NCBI GenBank assembly: GCA_017557925.1
Contig: JAFYWO010000115.1
Span: 1 to 13,220 of the forward strand
Source of the DNA: Alphaproteobacteria bacterium
Lineage (GTDB): Bacteria > Pseudomonadota > Alphaproteobacteria > RF32 > CAG-239
Direction: 5' to 3'
Length of the DNA stretch: 13,220 nt
Shown here: positions 1-7,632 of the stretch, one piece after another
How the letters are laid out: each line of letters starts with the position of its first letter
Numbering within the stretch: position 1 is the stretch's first letter
The notes under the pieces: model-generated
Seen by the model: the letters and a program-made list of their open reading frames with translations, nothing else
Told to the model about the DNA's origin: nothing
The model's database searches: none
Position numbers and translations under genes: made by a program

Positions 1-1
1 A

Positions 2-766
2 GTTTATTCAAAGAAAAATGAAGTATTATCTTACGGATTTGATGAATTTAAGATTTTTCCAAATGGTTGGTATATGTTAACTTATAAAGAAAATAAAGAA
101 CTATATACCAGAGATAATAAACTTGTAGCATCAGGTTTTGTTGATTGTGAGGTTTTAGGCAATGGTTTTTATGCCATAAAGATGGATTCTATTTTCTATA
201 AGCATGGTAACTATAATATTTATAATGGTTTATCAAAGCTTATAGCAAAAGAAGACAATGTTGTAGCATTTTTTGGCGATAAGCTTATGCTAAAACATAG
301 CGATAAACAGGATGTTTACACATTAGAAAACTACCAAAAGGAAGAAATTGCAAAAAATGTTACCGGTTATAAAAAGTTTTATAATGGTCGTTTTTCTTTA
401 ACTTTTGTTAATGGATCATCTGCAATTTATGACGAAAACGGTAACCGTCTTTCAACTTATACCGGTCCAAATGCAACATTTTTGCCTGATGCAACATTCT
501 TTGCTTGTCATCAAAACATTATAGAAAGACGTTATCGTCCTAATGGTTTGATGATAAAGGAAGAAATTTTTAATTGCGAACAAGTATCTAATTATTTTCT
601 CGTAACTAAAGAAAAATCAACAGAACTCTATGATGAGACAGGAAAGATTGTGGATACAGATTTATTGTTAGCTTGTTCTTTTGATAATTTTGCTCTTTTT
701 CAAAAAAAGGACCGCTATCATCTTTACAATCAATTTGGCAAGGTTTTAGAATTTAATGTATATTAA
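2..766 (+). CDS. WG-type repeat protein, 5' end outside the window
   Basis: The reading frame is open from the first complete codon, with no ATG, GTG or TTG before the ATG at 74. That ATG lies inside a repeat and has no Shine-Dalgarno sequence, so the gene starts left of the window. The visible 254 residues form about seven degenerate repeats of 25-30 residues. Each has a hydrophobic strand after an N-G or D-N turn (NGWYML, NGFYAI, NGRFSL, SNYFLV, DNFALF), then charged residues, then a motif such as LYxxxGK (IYDENGNRL, LYDETGKIV, LYNQFGKVL). This pattern resembles WG/KWG repeat proteins, which are thought to fold as beta-propeller-like surfaces, often for binding other molecules. No catalytic residues stand out. 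The Trp of classic WG repeats survives only in the first copy seen. Whether the protein is secreted cannot be judged without its N-terminus. Transcription ends at the hairpin just downstream. The repeat family is an inference from pattern. Confidence 0.75.
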   Translation, partial: VYSKKNEVLSYGFDEFKIFPNGWYMLTYKENKELYTRDNKLVASGFVDCEVLGNGFYAIKMDSIFYKHGNYNIYNGLSKLIAKEDNVVAFFGDKLMLKHSDKQDVYTLENYQKEEIAKNVTGYKKFYNGRFSLTFVNGSSAIYDENGNRLSTYTGPNATFLPDATFFACHQNIIERRYRPNGLMIKEEIFNCEQVSNYFLVTKEKSTELYDETGKIVDTDLLLACSFDNFALFQKKDRYHLYNQFGKVLEFNVY

Positions 767-776
767 AAATGTGACT

Positions 777-810
777 AAAAAACGACTTCTTTATAAGGAG
801 TCGTTTTTTT
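777..810 (+). terminator. Rho-independent terminator after the WG-repeat gene
   Basis: A 10-bp stem (782-791 with 795-804, one G-U pair) closes a 3-base loop. It is flanked by an A run at 777-781 and a T run at 804-810. The A run can pair with the T run, so it may also work on the opposite strand, but no gene points into it from the right. Confidence 0.88.
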
Positions 811-819
811 GTTTTGATG

Positions 820-848
820 TTGACAAGTTATGTAGCATATTTTAATAT
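820..848 (+). promoter_or_regulatory. Predicted sigma-70-type promoter for the 200-residue protein
   Basis: A perfect -35 hexamer TTGACA (820-825) is followed after exactly 17 bases by TAATAT (843-848), which matches four of six -10 positions. It sits directly after the upstream terminator. It predicts a start of transcription near 855, leaving a short leader before the coding region. AT-rich sequence gives chance -10 matches, but the full -35 is persuasive. Confidence 0.6.
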
Positions 849-869
849 ACAACATACAGTTAAATAATT

Positions 870-1472
870 ATGTTAAACAAATATCATATAATTATGGAGT
901 TACACGAAATTCAAAAAAAACAAGAAAACCTAAGAAATAAGGTTGATTCTGTAAACGCTTCAGAAATAATGGTTAAGCTTCTAAAAGAAAAAGAGAACTT
1001 ATTAGAAGAATTGGCTAAAAAAAGAGCCTTAATGACAAAAGAAGACATCTTAAAATACGCCAATCAGATGCACTGTGTAATGCGAGGAGATTTTAAAGGA
1101 GTATCAATAACAACACCTGAAAAATACCATCGTCCGCTATTTTTTATAGATGCAACAGGAGTTGCAACACAGAGTTGCACTTTTTCAAGCAAACCTATTG
1201 CTGAAGCAAAAAAGTTAAAAAAGCTTGGAACAATTACTACTTACCATTCTTACGGTGGACATTATGTCTTTTTGCGCCCTTCAGCTGATGAAGCTATATG
1301 GCAATGCCCGAAAGAATGGTTGGATAAGGCAACTGCTTTTGAGTTTAGTTTCATTAAATCTGACCAGTTATCAGAAGTCTATGATTGTTTGCTTGATTGT
1401 CATGTTTTGGAAACAACATACTATCAGGTAGAACTTCCAGATGTTGTTAAAGAAAAAAAGATGACTTGGTAG
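870..1472 (+). CDS. Hypothetical protein with N-terminal coiled coil, 200 residues
   Basis: I do not recognise this family. Residues about 9-55 are rich in E, K, L and Q with heptad-like spacing (ELHEIQKKQENL, LLKEKENLLEEL) and probably form a coiled coil. Residues about 73-185 look like a compact mixed alpha/beta domain with several aromatic and Cys positions (RPLFFID, YHSYGGHYVFLR, AIWQCPKEW, CLLDCHVL). There is no signal peptide or membrane segment, so a cytoplasmic location is likely. The ATG at 870 gives the longest form. The ATG at 894 (MELHEIQ) is an alternative start, and neither has a clear Shine-Dalgarno. The gene stands alone between its own promoter and terminator, so context gives no function. 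The full-length open frame and flanking signals support it as a real gene. Confidence 0.75.
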   Translation: MLNKYHIIMELHEIQKKQENLRNKVDSVNASEIMVKLLKEKENLLEELAKKRALMTKEDILKYANQMHCVMRGDFKGVSITTPEKYHRPLFFIDATGVATQSCTFSSKPIAEAKKLKKLGTITTYHSYGGHYVFLRPSADEAIWQCPKEWLDKATAFEFSFIKSDQLSEVYDCLLDCHVLETTYYQVELPDVVKEKKMTW

Positions 1473-1480
1473 CTTAATTA

Positions 1481-1509
1481 CCCCCTACACTAAAATAGGG
1501 GGATTTTTT
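1481..1509 (+). terminator. Rho-independent terminator after the 200-residue protein gene
   Basis: A perfect 7-bp stem CCCCCTA/TAGGGGG (1481-1487 with 1496-1502) closes an 8-base loop and is followed by six Ts (1504-1509). It lies 8 bases after the stop codon of the upstream gene. Confidence 0.9.
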
Positions 1510-1519
1510 GTATCAAGAA

Positions 1520-1545
1520 AAGGCTTTGAGAAAACTCAAAGCCTT
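1520..1545 (-). terminator. Terminator of the initiator tRNA gene
   Basis: A perfect 11-bp stem (1520-1530 with 1535-1545) closes a 4-base loop. Read on the minus strand it follows the tRNA 3' end by 9 bases and continues into a T-rich tail, whereas the plus-strand side has no T run. It therefore serves the tRNA and also separates it from the converging plus-strand gene. Confidence 0.8.
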
Positions 1546-1554
1546 GCTGTTTAG

Positions 1555-1631
<77 letters not shown>

Positions 1632-1658
1632 ATAAATAATGCCTCAAACGACAAGATG

Positions 1659-1687
1659 TATATATGCCATAAAAAAATAATTGTCAA
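1659..1687 (-). promoter_or_regulatory. Predicted promoter of the initiator tRNA
   Basis: On the minus strand a perfect TTGACA (plus 1682-1687) is followed after 17 bases by TATATA (plus 1659-1664). This predicts transcription starting near 1652, about 20 bases before the mature tRNA 5' end. A full -35 and ideal spacing fit a strongly expressed stable RNA gene. Confidence 0.7.
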
Positions 1688-1775
1688 TAATATTTTTTAA
1701 TATTTTGCATTTTTTTTTAATTCTGCTAAAAATTTCTTATAAATATTAACATTTTTTAGTAAGAAGAATACCATT

Positions 1776-2633
1776 ATGACTGAGCAAAACAGAAATAAAG
1801 AAAGGAAATTGGGCATAATTGCCGGAGGAGGCGATTTACCTGAAAAATTGATTCAATACTGCACTCAACATCAAAGAGATTTTTTTGCTTTAGCCATAAA
1901 AGATAACGCTAATGAAGATTATTTTCCATCTTATGTTCCTCACGCTTGGATTAGAATAGGTCAAGCCGGTACCGGATTTAAGCTTTTTAAAGAAGAGGGC
2001 GTTAAAGAAATTGTTTTAATAGGCACAATACATCGTCCGTCTTTTAAAGATCTGGTTCCGGATTTAAGAACAACGGCATTTTTTGCAAAACTCGGAGCTA
2101 AGGCGATAGGTGATGATGGGATATTAAGAGCTCTTGTTAAAGAAATAGAACAAGAAGGGATGAAAGTTGTAGGAATTCAAGAGGTTGTTCCTGATTTATT
2201 ATCTCCTATAGGAGTTTTAACCAAAGCATCTCCCAATACTGAAGACGAAGAAGATATAAGAAGAGGTGTAGAAGTAGCATCAATGCTTGGTCGCTTAGAT
2301 GTTGGTCAAGGGGTTGTTGTTCAACAGGGGTTAGTTTTAGGTCTTGAAGGAATAGAGGGAACAGACAAGTTAATAATTCGTTGTAAAGATTATAAAAGAA
2401 AAGGAAAATCTCCTGTTTTAGTAAAGTTAAGAAAACCAGAGCAAGATATGCGAATAGACCTTCCAACAATAGGACCTAAAACAATAGAGAATGCCTATCA
2501 GTCCGGTTTTAAAGGGGTAGCCATCCATGCCGGCAATACGTTGATAGCAAAACAAGAGGAAACCATCGCTTTAGCAAATAAATACAAAATCTTCATAAAA
2601 GGGATAATTCCATCGGAGTATGAAAAATGTTAG
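1776..2633 (+). CDS. lpxI: UDP-2,3-diacylglucosamine pyrophosphatase LpxI
   Basis: LpxI hydrolyses UDP-2,3-diacylglucosamine to lipid X (2,3-diacylglucosamine 1-phosphate) plus UMP, at the cytoplasmic face of the inner membrane. This is the step before LpxB in lipid A synthesis. The 285-residue length is normal. The N-terminal glycine-rich motif GIIAGGGDLP is at residues 13-22. The family-typical stretch GDDGILRALVKEIE is at 112-125, followed by VVGIQEVVPDLL. The C-terminal half has RIDLPTIGPKTIE; Asp228 in it probably matches the catalytic Asp of Caulobacter LpxI (inferred by motif, not alignment). LpxI replaces LpxH in many alphaproteobacteria. The start at 1776 has only a weak purine-rich site (AAGAAG, 1761-1766). 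The stop overlaps the lpxB start by 7 bases, so translation is probably coupled. An AT-rich gap of 144 bases upstream, shared with the tRNA, should hold the promoter, though no clear -35 is visible. Confidence 0.95.
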   Translation: MTEQNRNKERKLGIIAGGGDLPEKLIQYCTQHQRDFFALAIKDNANEDYFPSYVPHAWIRIGQAGTGFKLFKEEGVKEIVLIGTIHRPSFKDLVPDLRTTAFFAKLGAKAIGDDGILRALVKEIEQEGMKVVGIQEVVPDLLSPIGVLTKASPNTEDEEDIRRGVEVASMLGRLDVGQGVVVQQGLVLGLEGIEGTDKLIIRCKDYKRKGKSPVLVKLRKPEQDMRIDLPTIGPKTIENAYQSGFKGVAIHAGNTLIAKQEETIALANKYKIFIKGIIPSEYEKC

Positions 2634-3775
2634 TATATTTGATTGCAGGAGAACCATCCGGAGATATGTTGGGCGCTCGTCTTATGAGAGCCTTAAAAGA
2701 TAAAGAAAAAGACATTACCTTCGTAGGAGTTGGTGGTGATAATATGCAAAAAGAGGGTATGGAGTCTTTATTTAATATAACAGATTTGGCTATAATGGGG
2801 TTAGTAGAGGTTATACCAAGTATACCAAAAGTTTTAAGACATATCAAAAATACAGTCCTTGATATACGAGAAAAACAACCGGATATAGTTATTACCATAG
2901 ACAGTTGGAGTTTTTCTGCCCGTATACACAAAGCAATAAGAAGTAAAAATATGAAGATAAAACAACTTCATTATGTTGCTCCGCAAGTTTGGGCTTGGAA
3001 AAAAAGACGAGCAAAGACAATGTATAAATACATAGATTATTTACTTACACTTTTTCCAAACGAGCCTCAATATTTTACACCATACAATCTTCCAACAGAA
3101 TTTATTGGGCATCCGGCTATAGAAAGCTCTATGATAAATATAGACACTAAAGGATTTAGAGAAAAATATGATATTAAAGAAAATCAAAGAATAGCTCTTA
3201 TTTTGCCTGGTTCACGTCATAACGAAGTAGCAAACTTACTTCCGGATTTTATAAGAACTGCAAACGAATTACAAAAATCTAATCCTGATTTATTTTTTGT
3301 TTTGCCAACAGTAAAAACTGTAGAAAGTAGGGTAAAGAATATGTTAAAAGAACTAAAATCAGATATTTTGGTTCTAAACACTCAAGAAGAACGTTATCAG
3401 GCTGCACGTCTTGCAGATTTAGCCATAGCAGCCTCTGGAACGGTTGCTTTAGAGTTGGCTATTGTAGATGTTCCTCATCTTGTATCTTATAAAGTTCCTC
3501 GTTTAACAGCTTGGATAGCTCGTAATTTTACAAACATAAAATATGTTAATTTGACTAATATTTTATTGGATAAACCGATAGTTCCCGAGCTTTTGCAAGA
3601 AAATTGCAATTTAGAAACTTTAACAAATACTGCAAAAAATCTTTTGGATACATCATCTGTTTTATATAAGACGGAAAAAGAAGGTTTTGAAGAACTACGC
3701 TCAAAACTTGGCGTAGGAAAACAAAATCCCAGTCAAAGAGCTGCAGAAATAATCTTAAAAATCATAAAAAAATAA
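2627..3775 (+). CDS. lpxB: Lipid-A-disaccharide synthase LpxB
   Basis: LpxB (glycosyltransferase family 19) joins UDP-2,3-diacylglucosamine and lipid X to form the beta-1,6-linked lipid A disaccharide, acting as a peripheral enzyme at the inner membrane. The 382-residue protein is full length. Visible family motifs in order are AGEPSGD (7-13), the YVAPQVWAWKKRRA block (116-129), LTLFPNEP (140-147), GHP (161-163), LPGSRHNE (193-200), which forms part of the UDP-binding side, and ASGTVALELA (269-278). The position often written as D-x-P-D-F reads IDSWSF here (91-96). The start codon lies inside the last codons of lpxI and has a GGAG site at 2615-2618, eight bases upstream. Substrate supply from LpxI and this overlap make a coupled pair. 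comEC follows after 15 bases. Confidence 0.97.
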   Translation: MLVYLIAGEPSGDMLGARLMRALKDKEKDITFVGVGGDNMQKEGMESLFNITDLAIMGLVEVIPSIPKVLRHIKNTVLDIREKQPDIVITIDSWSFSARIHKAIRSKNMKIKQLHYVAPQVWAWKKRRAKTMYKYIDYLLTLFPNEPQYFTPYNLPTEFIGHPAIESSMINIDTKGFREKYDIKENQRIALILPGSRHNEVANLLPDFIRTANELQKSNPDLFFVLPTVKTVESRVKNMLKELKSDILVLNTQEERYQAARLADLAIAASGTVALELAIVDVPHLVSYKVPRLTAWIARNFTNIKYVNLTNILLDKPIVPELLQENCNLETLTNTAKNLLDTSSVLYKTEKEGFEELRSKLGVGKQNPSQRAAEIILKIIKK

Positions 3776-3790
3776 GAGAGTGTAAGCCTG

Positions 3791-5764
3791 ATGTTTTGGT
3801 TTTTGAAAAAAACATTGCTACGCATAAACAATTATTTAAAAGAAAACTTTGAGCAAGAAAGTGAAAGTTTGATAATTTGGTATGCAGTATCATTTGCTTT
3901 AGGCGCAGCTTTTTATTTTGCATTACCGCAAGAATTATCTACTTGGATTATTGTTACATACTTGGAGTTGGTTTTAATATTACTTTATGTATACCGAAAC
4001 AATACATCACCATTTAAGATTTTAACCTATGTCCTTCTTTTTATGCTAGGGCTCTGTATCGCCAAAGCAGATGCCTTATACACTTTAAAACGGCAGGAAA
4101 TAAATTTAAATAAAACCACATATTTAAATGGTAAAATTAAAGTATTGGATTATAATTATAGAGGAAAACCTCGTATACTTTTAACTGATGTAAATAACTA
4201 CGAAAATAAACTAAAAGGGTATTTTAAGATAAGCTTATTAAAAAAAGAGCCTTGGATGGAAGAAAATAAATGTGTAGAACTTATAGCAGAGCTACCTAAA
4301 GATTTCACTCCAAATCCGATAGGAAATTATAATCAGGAAAAATATAACTTCTATAAAAATATTTCAGCTATAGGTTATGCTATAAGTCCGATTTTTGAAA
4401 AAGATTGCCCCAAAGAACAAAACAGTTTCTCTCAAATCATAAATCAAATACGAAATAGCATAAAAAATAAGGTAATTTTACAAGCAAAACCTGAAAATTC
4501 TTCAATAATTACCGCACTGATAATAGGAGATAGGTCGCTTATTACCAAAGAACAAAATAAAAATTATCGCACATCGGGATTAGCGCACTTTTTATCAATT
4601 TCGGGAATGCATATGAGTATAATTGCATTGCTTGTGTTTTTCCTAATCAGAACAATTTTACTTTTATTTTCAAACGGTCAGTATGATTTGAGAAAGCCGG
4701 CTTCTGTTGTTGCTATTTTAGCAACTTTACTTTATTTTTTCATCTCCGGTCAAACTGTATCTTGTATAAGAGCTTTTGTTATGACTACAATGATATTATT
4801 GGCTATTTTATTAAACAGAAGAGCCATAACACTACGATTGTGGGCTTTTTCTTTAATGATAGTGATTATTTTTTCACCCGAAAGTGTCACATCACCCGGA
4901 TTTTTGATGTCCTTTTCGGCAACACTTGGCTTAATTGCTTTTTATGAACAAAAATCATCACAAATACATAATTGGTTGGATAATCAAAGTCTTATAGCAA
5001 AATTTGCAACCTATATTTTGGGAGTTGTCATAACGGATTTAATTGCAAGCTTGATGACACTTCCATATACTATGTATTTTTTTAATCAAATAGCTGTATA
5101 TACAACATTGGGTAATATGCTGGCAACTCCAGTAATAACTTTTTATGCAATGCCTTCATTATTGTTGTATATGATTTCATTGCCGTTAGGATTATCCGCT
5201 TATGTGATGCCGATTTTGGAAAATGCGATTTCAATAATAAATCACATAGCGGTATTTGTTTCCGGGCTACCAAAGGCAAGTTACGGCAATGATTTAATCC
5301 AAATGAGCCAAATGGGAATTTTTATAATAACAATAGGTATGTTATGGCTTTGTATTTGGAAAGAAAAGTGGAGAGTTTTGGGAGTGTTTTTTATAATATT
5401 TGGACTGTCAACACTATTATTTACCCCAAGTAAAGACTTTGTTTTTGATAATTCCGGCACGACATTTGCATATAAAAATAATGAAAATAAATTGGAATTA
5501 TCTTTGTGGAGAAAAAATAAATTCTTGTCAAGAATGTGGTTGAATACAGACAAATTACCCAAAACAACACATCAAGATACATCATACATAAAATGTAGCA
5601 AAGAAAAATGTATTTATAGAAATAGAATAGAATTTGGCAGAGGATGGGTAAAGTTTGATAATAAAAATATTTTGCTAAAAAACGGCGGTTATATAGACCT
5701 CAAAAGTGGTGTCCATTACTATAAAAAAGAGAAAAACCGTTTATGGAATATTCGTAGCAAGTAA
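3791..5764 (+). CDS. comEC: ComEC/Rec2-family DNA uptake channel protein
   Basis: ComEC proteins form the inner-membrane channel that carries single-stranded DNA into the cytoplasm during natural transformation. The 657-residue protein has two or three N-terminal membrane helices (about 28-45, 52-68, 78-95). A soluble DUF4131-like OB-type segment follows (about 108-205). The Competence domain is next, with the hallmark GLAHFLSISGMHMS at 263-276, TVSCIRAFVMT at 322-332, and many hydrophobic helices to about residue 545. The last 110 residues are a short, charged tail with a Cys pair (KCSKEKC, 601-607). The HxHxDH metallo-beta-lactamase domain of the Bacillus-type protein is not present. Short C-termini like this are, as I recall, common in alphaproteobacterial members. 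The gene starts 15 bases after lpxB with only a weak GA-rich site, so it is probably cotranscribed with the lipid A genes. Competence of the organism cannot be judged from this gene alone. Confidence 0.92.
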   Translation: MFWFLKKTLLRINNYLKENFEQESESLIIWYAVSFALGAAFYFALPQELSTWIIVTYLELVLILLYVYRNNTSPFKILTYVLLFMLGLCIAKADALYTLKRQEINLNKTTYLNGKIKVLDYNYRGKPRILLTDVNNYENKLKGYFKISLLKKEPWMEENKCVELIAELPKDFTPNPIGNYNQEKYNFYKNISAIGYAISPIFEKDCPKEQNSFSQIINQIRNSIKNKVILQAKPENSSIITALIIGDRSLITKEQNKNYRTSGLAHFLSISGMHMSIIALLVFFLIRTILLLFSNGQYDLRKPASVVAILATLLYFFISGQTVSCIRAFVMTTMILLAILLNRRAITLRLWAFSLMIVIIFSPESVTSPGFLMSFSATLGLIAFYEQKSSQIHNWLDNQSLIAKFATYILGVVITDLIASLMTLPYTMYFFNQIAVYTTLGNMLATPVITFYAMPSLLLYMISLPLGLSAYVMPILENAISIINHIAVFVSGLPKASYGNDLIQMSQMGIFIITIGMLWLCIWKEKWRVLGVFFIIFGLSTLLFTPSKDFVFDNSGTTFAYKNNENKLELSLWRKNKFLSRMWLNTDKLPKTTHQDTSYIKCSKEKCIYRNRIEFGRGWVKFDNKNILLKNGGYIDLKSGVHYYKKEKNRLWNIRSK

Positions 5765-5786
5765 TAAATCAGCACAATTAACTTTT

Positions 5787-7619
5787 TTATCTAAGTTCAT
5801 CAAAAACCTTTTTGAATTTTTTAGCAACAATTTCTGCAGTAAAGTTTTTTAATGTAATATAACGAGCTCTATTTGCTTTTTCTAATCTCTCGGCTTCATT
5901 TTGGGGATCAAGGTAGTATTTAACTTTTTCTATCAATTCTTCTTTTGTTTTCCACATAACAACGCTATCGCCATAAATATCTTCAATTTCTTTCATATAG
6001 TCAGATATTACTAACGCTCCCGAAGCCGTTGCATCAAAAATTCTGTTTCCTATAAAGCCATATTTTATCATACCATCCCTAGTATCATTTAGCACAATTT
6101 TTGCCGAACTATAATACTTTCTTAATATTCGGTTATCTATATAATCACCTTTACTAACTCCTTCAGGATAGTTTGGTCCGTAAATTGTAACATCAATTCC
6201 TTCATTATATAAGTATTTCCAAGCTTTTCTATAGTAGGTATTAACTCCAACAAAGAACACATCACTCTTTAATTCTTCTATGTAATCTGGATAAAACCTT
6301 TTTGTATCAGTAAACTGAGGAACATAATAAGACTTTATTCCTCGTTTGTTAAGTTCATCATTAAATATTTTAGATGCGCTGATAACTAAATCAATACCTT
6401 TTGCTTCCTGACACTTGTTTTTTATATCAGTTATATAGTCATCAATATCCTTAATTGTTTCAACCCCATTTATATCTTCAAAACTGGGGTAGGCAATATA
6501 CAATATATTTTTCTTACCGACATAATCTGTTTTTCCAATAGGTAAAATACCTGATATGACAATATTATAATCGGCTTCATATTTGATAATGGAGTCTAAA
6601 AAAGTCATACTTTTCTCAACAAAACGATTTTCTGTAAAAAAATTCAGCAAATCTTTAGCCAGCCAAAAATCTCCTCCGCTAATATGTCCGACACTAACAA
6701 CAACATCAATATTTATACTATCTTTTTTAGGCTCAACATAATAATCTTTATTTTTCTTTAGTGCATAAAGAACTCTTTTTATGTTAGTTTTCTGACTAAA
6801 AAATCTTTCAACAAGATTGTGAGCAAAATTTTTTCTGTCAATAATGGATTTATTCTCAGCTAAAATATCATCAAGAAGAATTTCAGCATCATCTTTTCCA
6901 ATATAATAACTAACCGCATCATTAAAAATCTTCAACCTTTCGTAATTTGGCCAATACCATCTAGATACAACGTTGATGTGATTGTAAAGTAATTTATAAA
7001 ATATCGGGTGTAAGTCTAAGTTTTTATTGTAAAAATTTGTATTGCTAGCAAAAACTGTCTCTAAAACATCAAGGTCTTTTTCCAACTCTTCTATATTGTC
7101 TAATGAATACTTTTTATATTCAATACCTCTTTTATTTAATATTTCTTCTATAATCGGATGATTTCCGATTATACCGAAAATTTTCTTTTTTTTATCATTT
7201 TTTTTAACAACCTGATTTCCAAAATTAACCAACGGAAGATAATAAGACTTTATGTTGTTTAATTTCAAATAATTCTGTAAAGAATATGTTGTTACAAAAA
7301 TATAATCGTAATATTTTAAATTTTCATCATTAACGCCATATTTTCCACCAAGCCAAATAATAGAGATATCTTCGTCTTTTTTAGGAACAATGATATTATC
7401 TTTTTCTAAAAAATTTGCTAAATAAAATCCTACTTTTTTTCTTTTAAAAAAACTATCTTCACTAAGTTCTTCAATAAAAGGGTAGACATTTCTTTTTAAT
7501 ATGAAGTCATAAGAATAGAGCGATACACTACTTTTATTGTCAGATATAAAGAAAAATATTCCTAAACCGACTAAAAAAATAATCTCAAGAAGAAAAGCTA
7601 TAACATATCTTCTTTTCAT
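5787..7619 (-). CDS. Membrane-anchored glycosyltransferase with two GT-B-like halves
   Basis: The C-terminal half (about 303-610 of 610 residues) looks like a CgeB-type GT-B glycosyltransferase (Glyco_trans_1_2 family). It contains SVGHISGGDFW (309-319), FFVGVNTYYRKAW (455-467), VTIYGPNY (477-484), and the donor-site region GNRIFDATASGALVIS (524-539), ending in a helix FTAEIVAKKFKKVF. The N-terminal 25 residues are a signal anchor (KRRYVIAFLLEIIFLVGLG) with positive residues before it, followed by a lumen-side or cytosolic linker. Residues about 61-288 repeat the pattern of the C-terminal half in degenerate form (see findings) but lack the donor-site consensus. The start was placed at the ATG at 7619 because an AGAGG site lies eight bases before it. 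A GTG at 7628 would overlap that site. Substrate and product are unknown; a role in surface polysaccharide or LPS is plausible. It is the last gene of the accB run, 11 bases after the DUF805 gene. Confidence 0.8.
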   Translation of the reverse strand: MKRRYVIAFLLEIIFLVGLGIFFFISDNKSSVSLYSYDFILKRNVYPFIEELSEDSFFKRKKVGFYLANFLEKDNIIVPKKDEDISIIWLGGKYGVNDENLKYYDYIFVTTYSLQNYLKLNNIKSYYLPLVNFGNQVVKKNDKKKKIFGIIGNHPIIEEILNKRGIEYKKYSLDNIEELEKDLDVLETVFASNTNFYNKNLDLHPIFYKLLYNHINVVSRWYWPNYERLKIFNDAVSYYIGKDDAEILLDDILAENKSIIDRKNFAHNLVERFFSQKTNIKRVLYALKKNKDYYVEPKKDSINIDVVVSVGHISGGDFWLAKDLLNFFTENRFVEKSMTFLDSIIKYEADYNIVISGILPIGKTDYVGKKNILYIAYPSFEDINGVETIKDIDDYITDIKNKCQEAKGIDLVISASKIFNDELNKRGIKSYYVPQFTDTKRFYPDYIEELKSDVFFVGVNTYYRKAWKYLYNEGIDVTIYGPNYPEGVSKGDYIDNRILRKYYSSAKIVLNDTRDGMIKYGFIGNRIFDATASGALVISDYMKEIEDIYGDSVVMWKTKEELIEKVKYYLDPQNEAERLEKANRARYITLKNFTAEIVAKKFKKVFDELR

Positions 7620-7627
7620 AGAAAACA

Positions 7628-7632
7628 CCTCT
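7628..7632 (-). promoter_or_regulatory. Ribosome binding site fixing the glycosyltransferase start
   Basis: On the minus strand AGAGG occupies plus 7628-7632, eight bases before the ATG at 7619. It overlaps the stop codon of the DUF805 gene (7631-7633), so the two genes are likely translationally coupled. It excludes the GTG at 7628 as the start. Confidence 0.7.

Noticed and set aside
74..766. ATG at 74 as the start of the first gene
   Set aside because: The frame is open and repeat-like to the left edge, and no ribosome binding site precedes this ATG.
1225..1431. Small plus-strand frame inside the 200-residue protein gene
   Set aside because: It is fully within a better-supported gene in another frame, with no ribosome binding site and no recognisable product.
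1632..1775. AT-rich stretch before lpxI as a replication or integration site
   Set aside because: It has no iterated boxes or direct repeats, and base composition alone is not evidence in this AT-rich genome. tRNA genes can be integration targets, but I see no integrase or repeated tRNA 3' end.
2206..2931. Minus-strand frames opposite lpxI and lpxB
   Set aside because: They are antisense to two firmly identified genes and their translations look like the reverse of conserved coding sequence.
5082..5562. Minus-strand frames opposite the comEC 3' end
   Set aside because: They lie antisense to the ComEC membrane helices and tail, with no start signal or family resemblance.
5765..5786. Possible shared terminator between comEC and the converging glycosyltransferase gene
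   Set aside because: There is a run of T but I could not find a stem, so no terminator is called.
7620..7628. GTG at 7628 as the glycosyltransferase start
   Set aside because: It would overlap the AGAGG site that is ideally spaced for the ATG at 7619.
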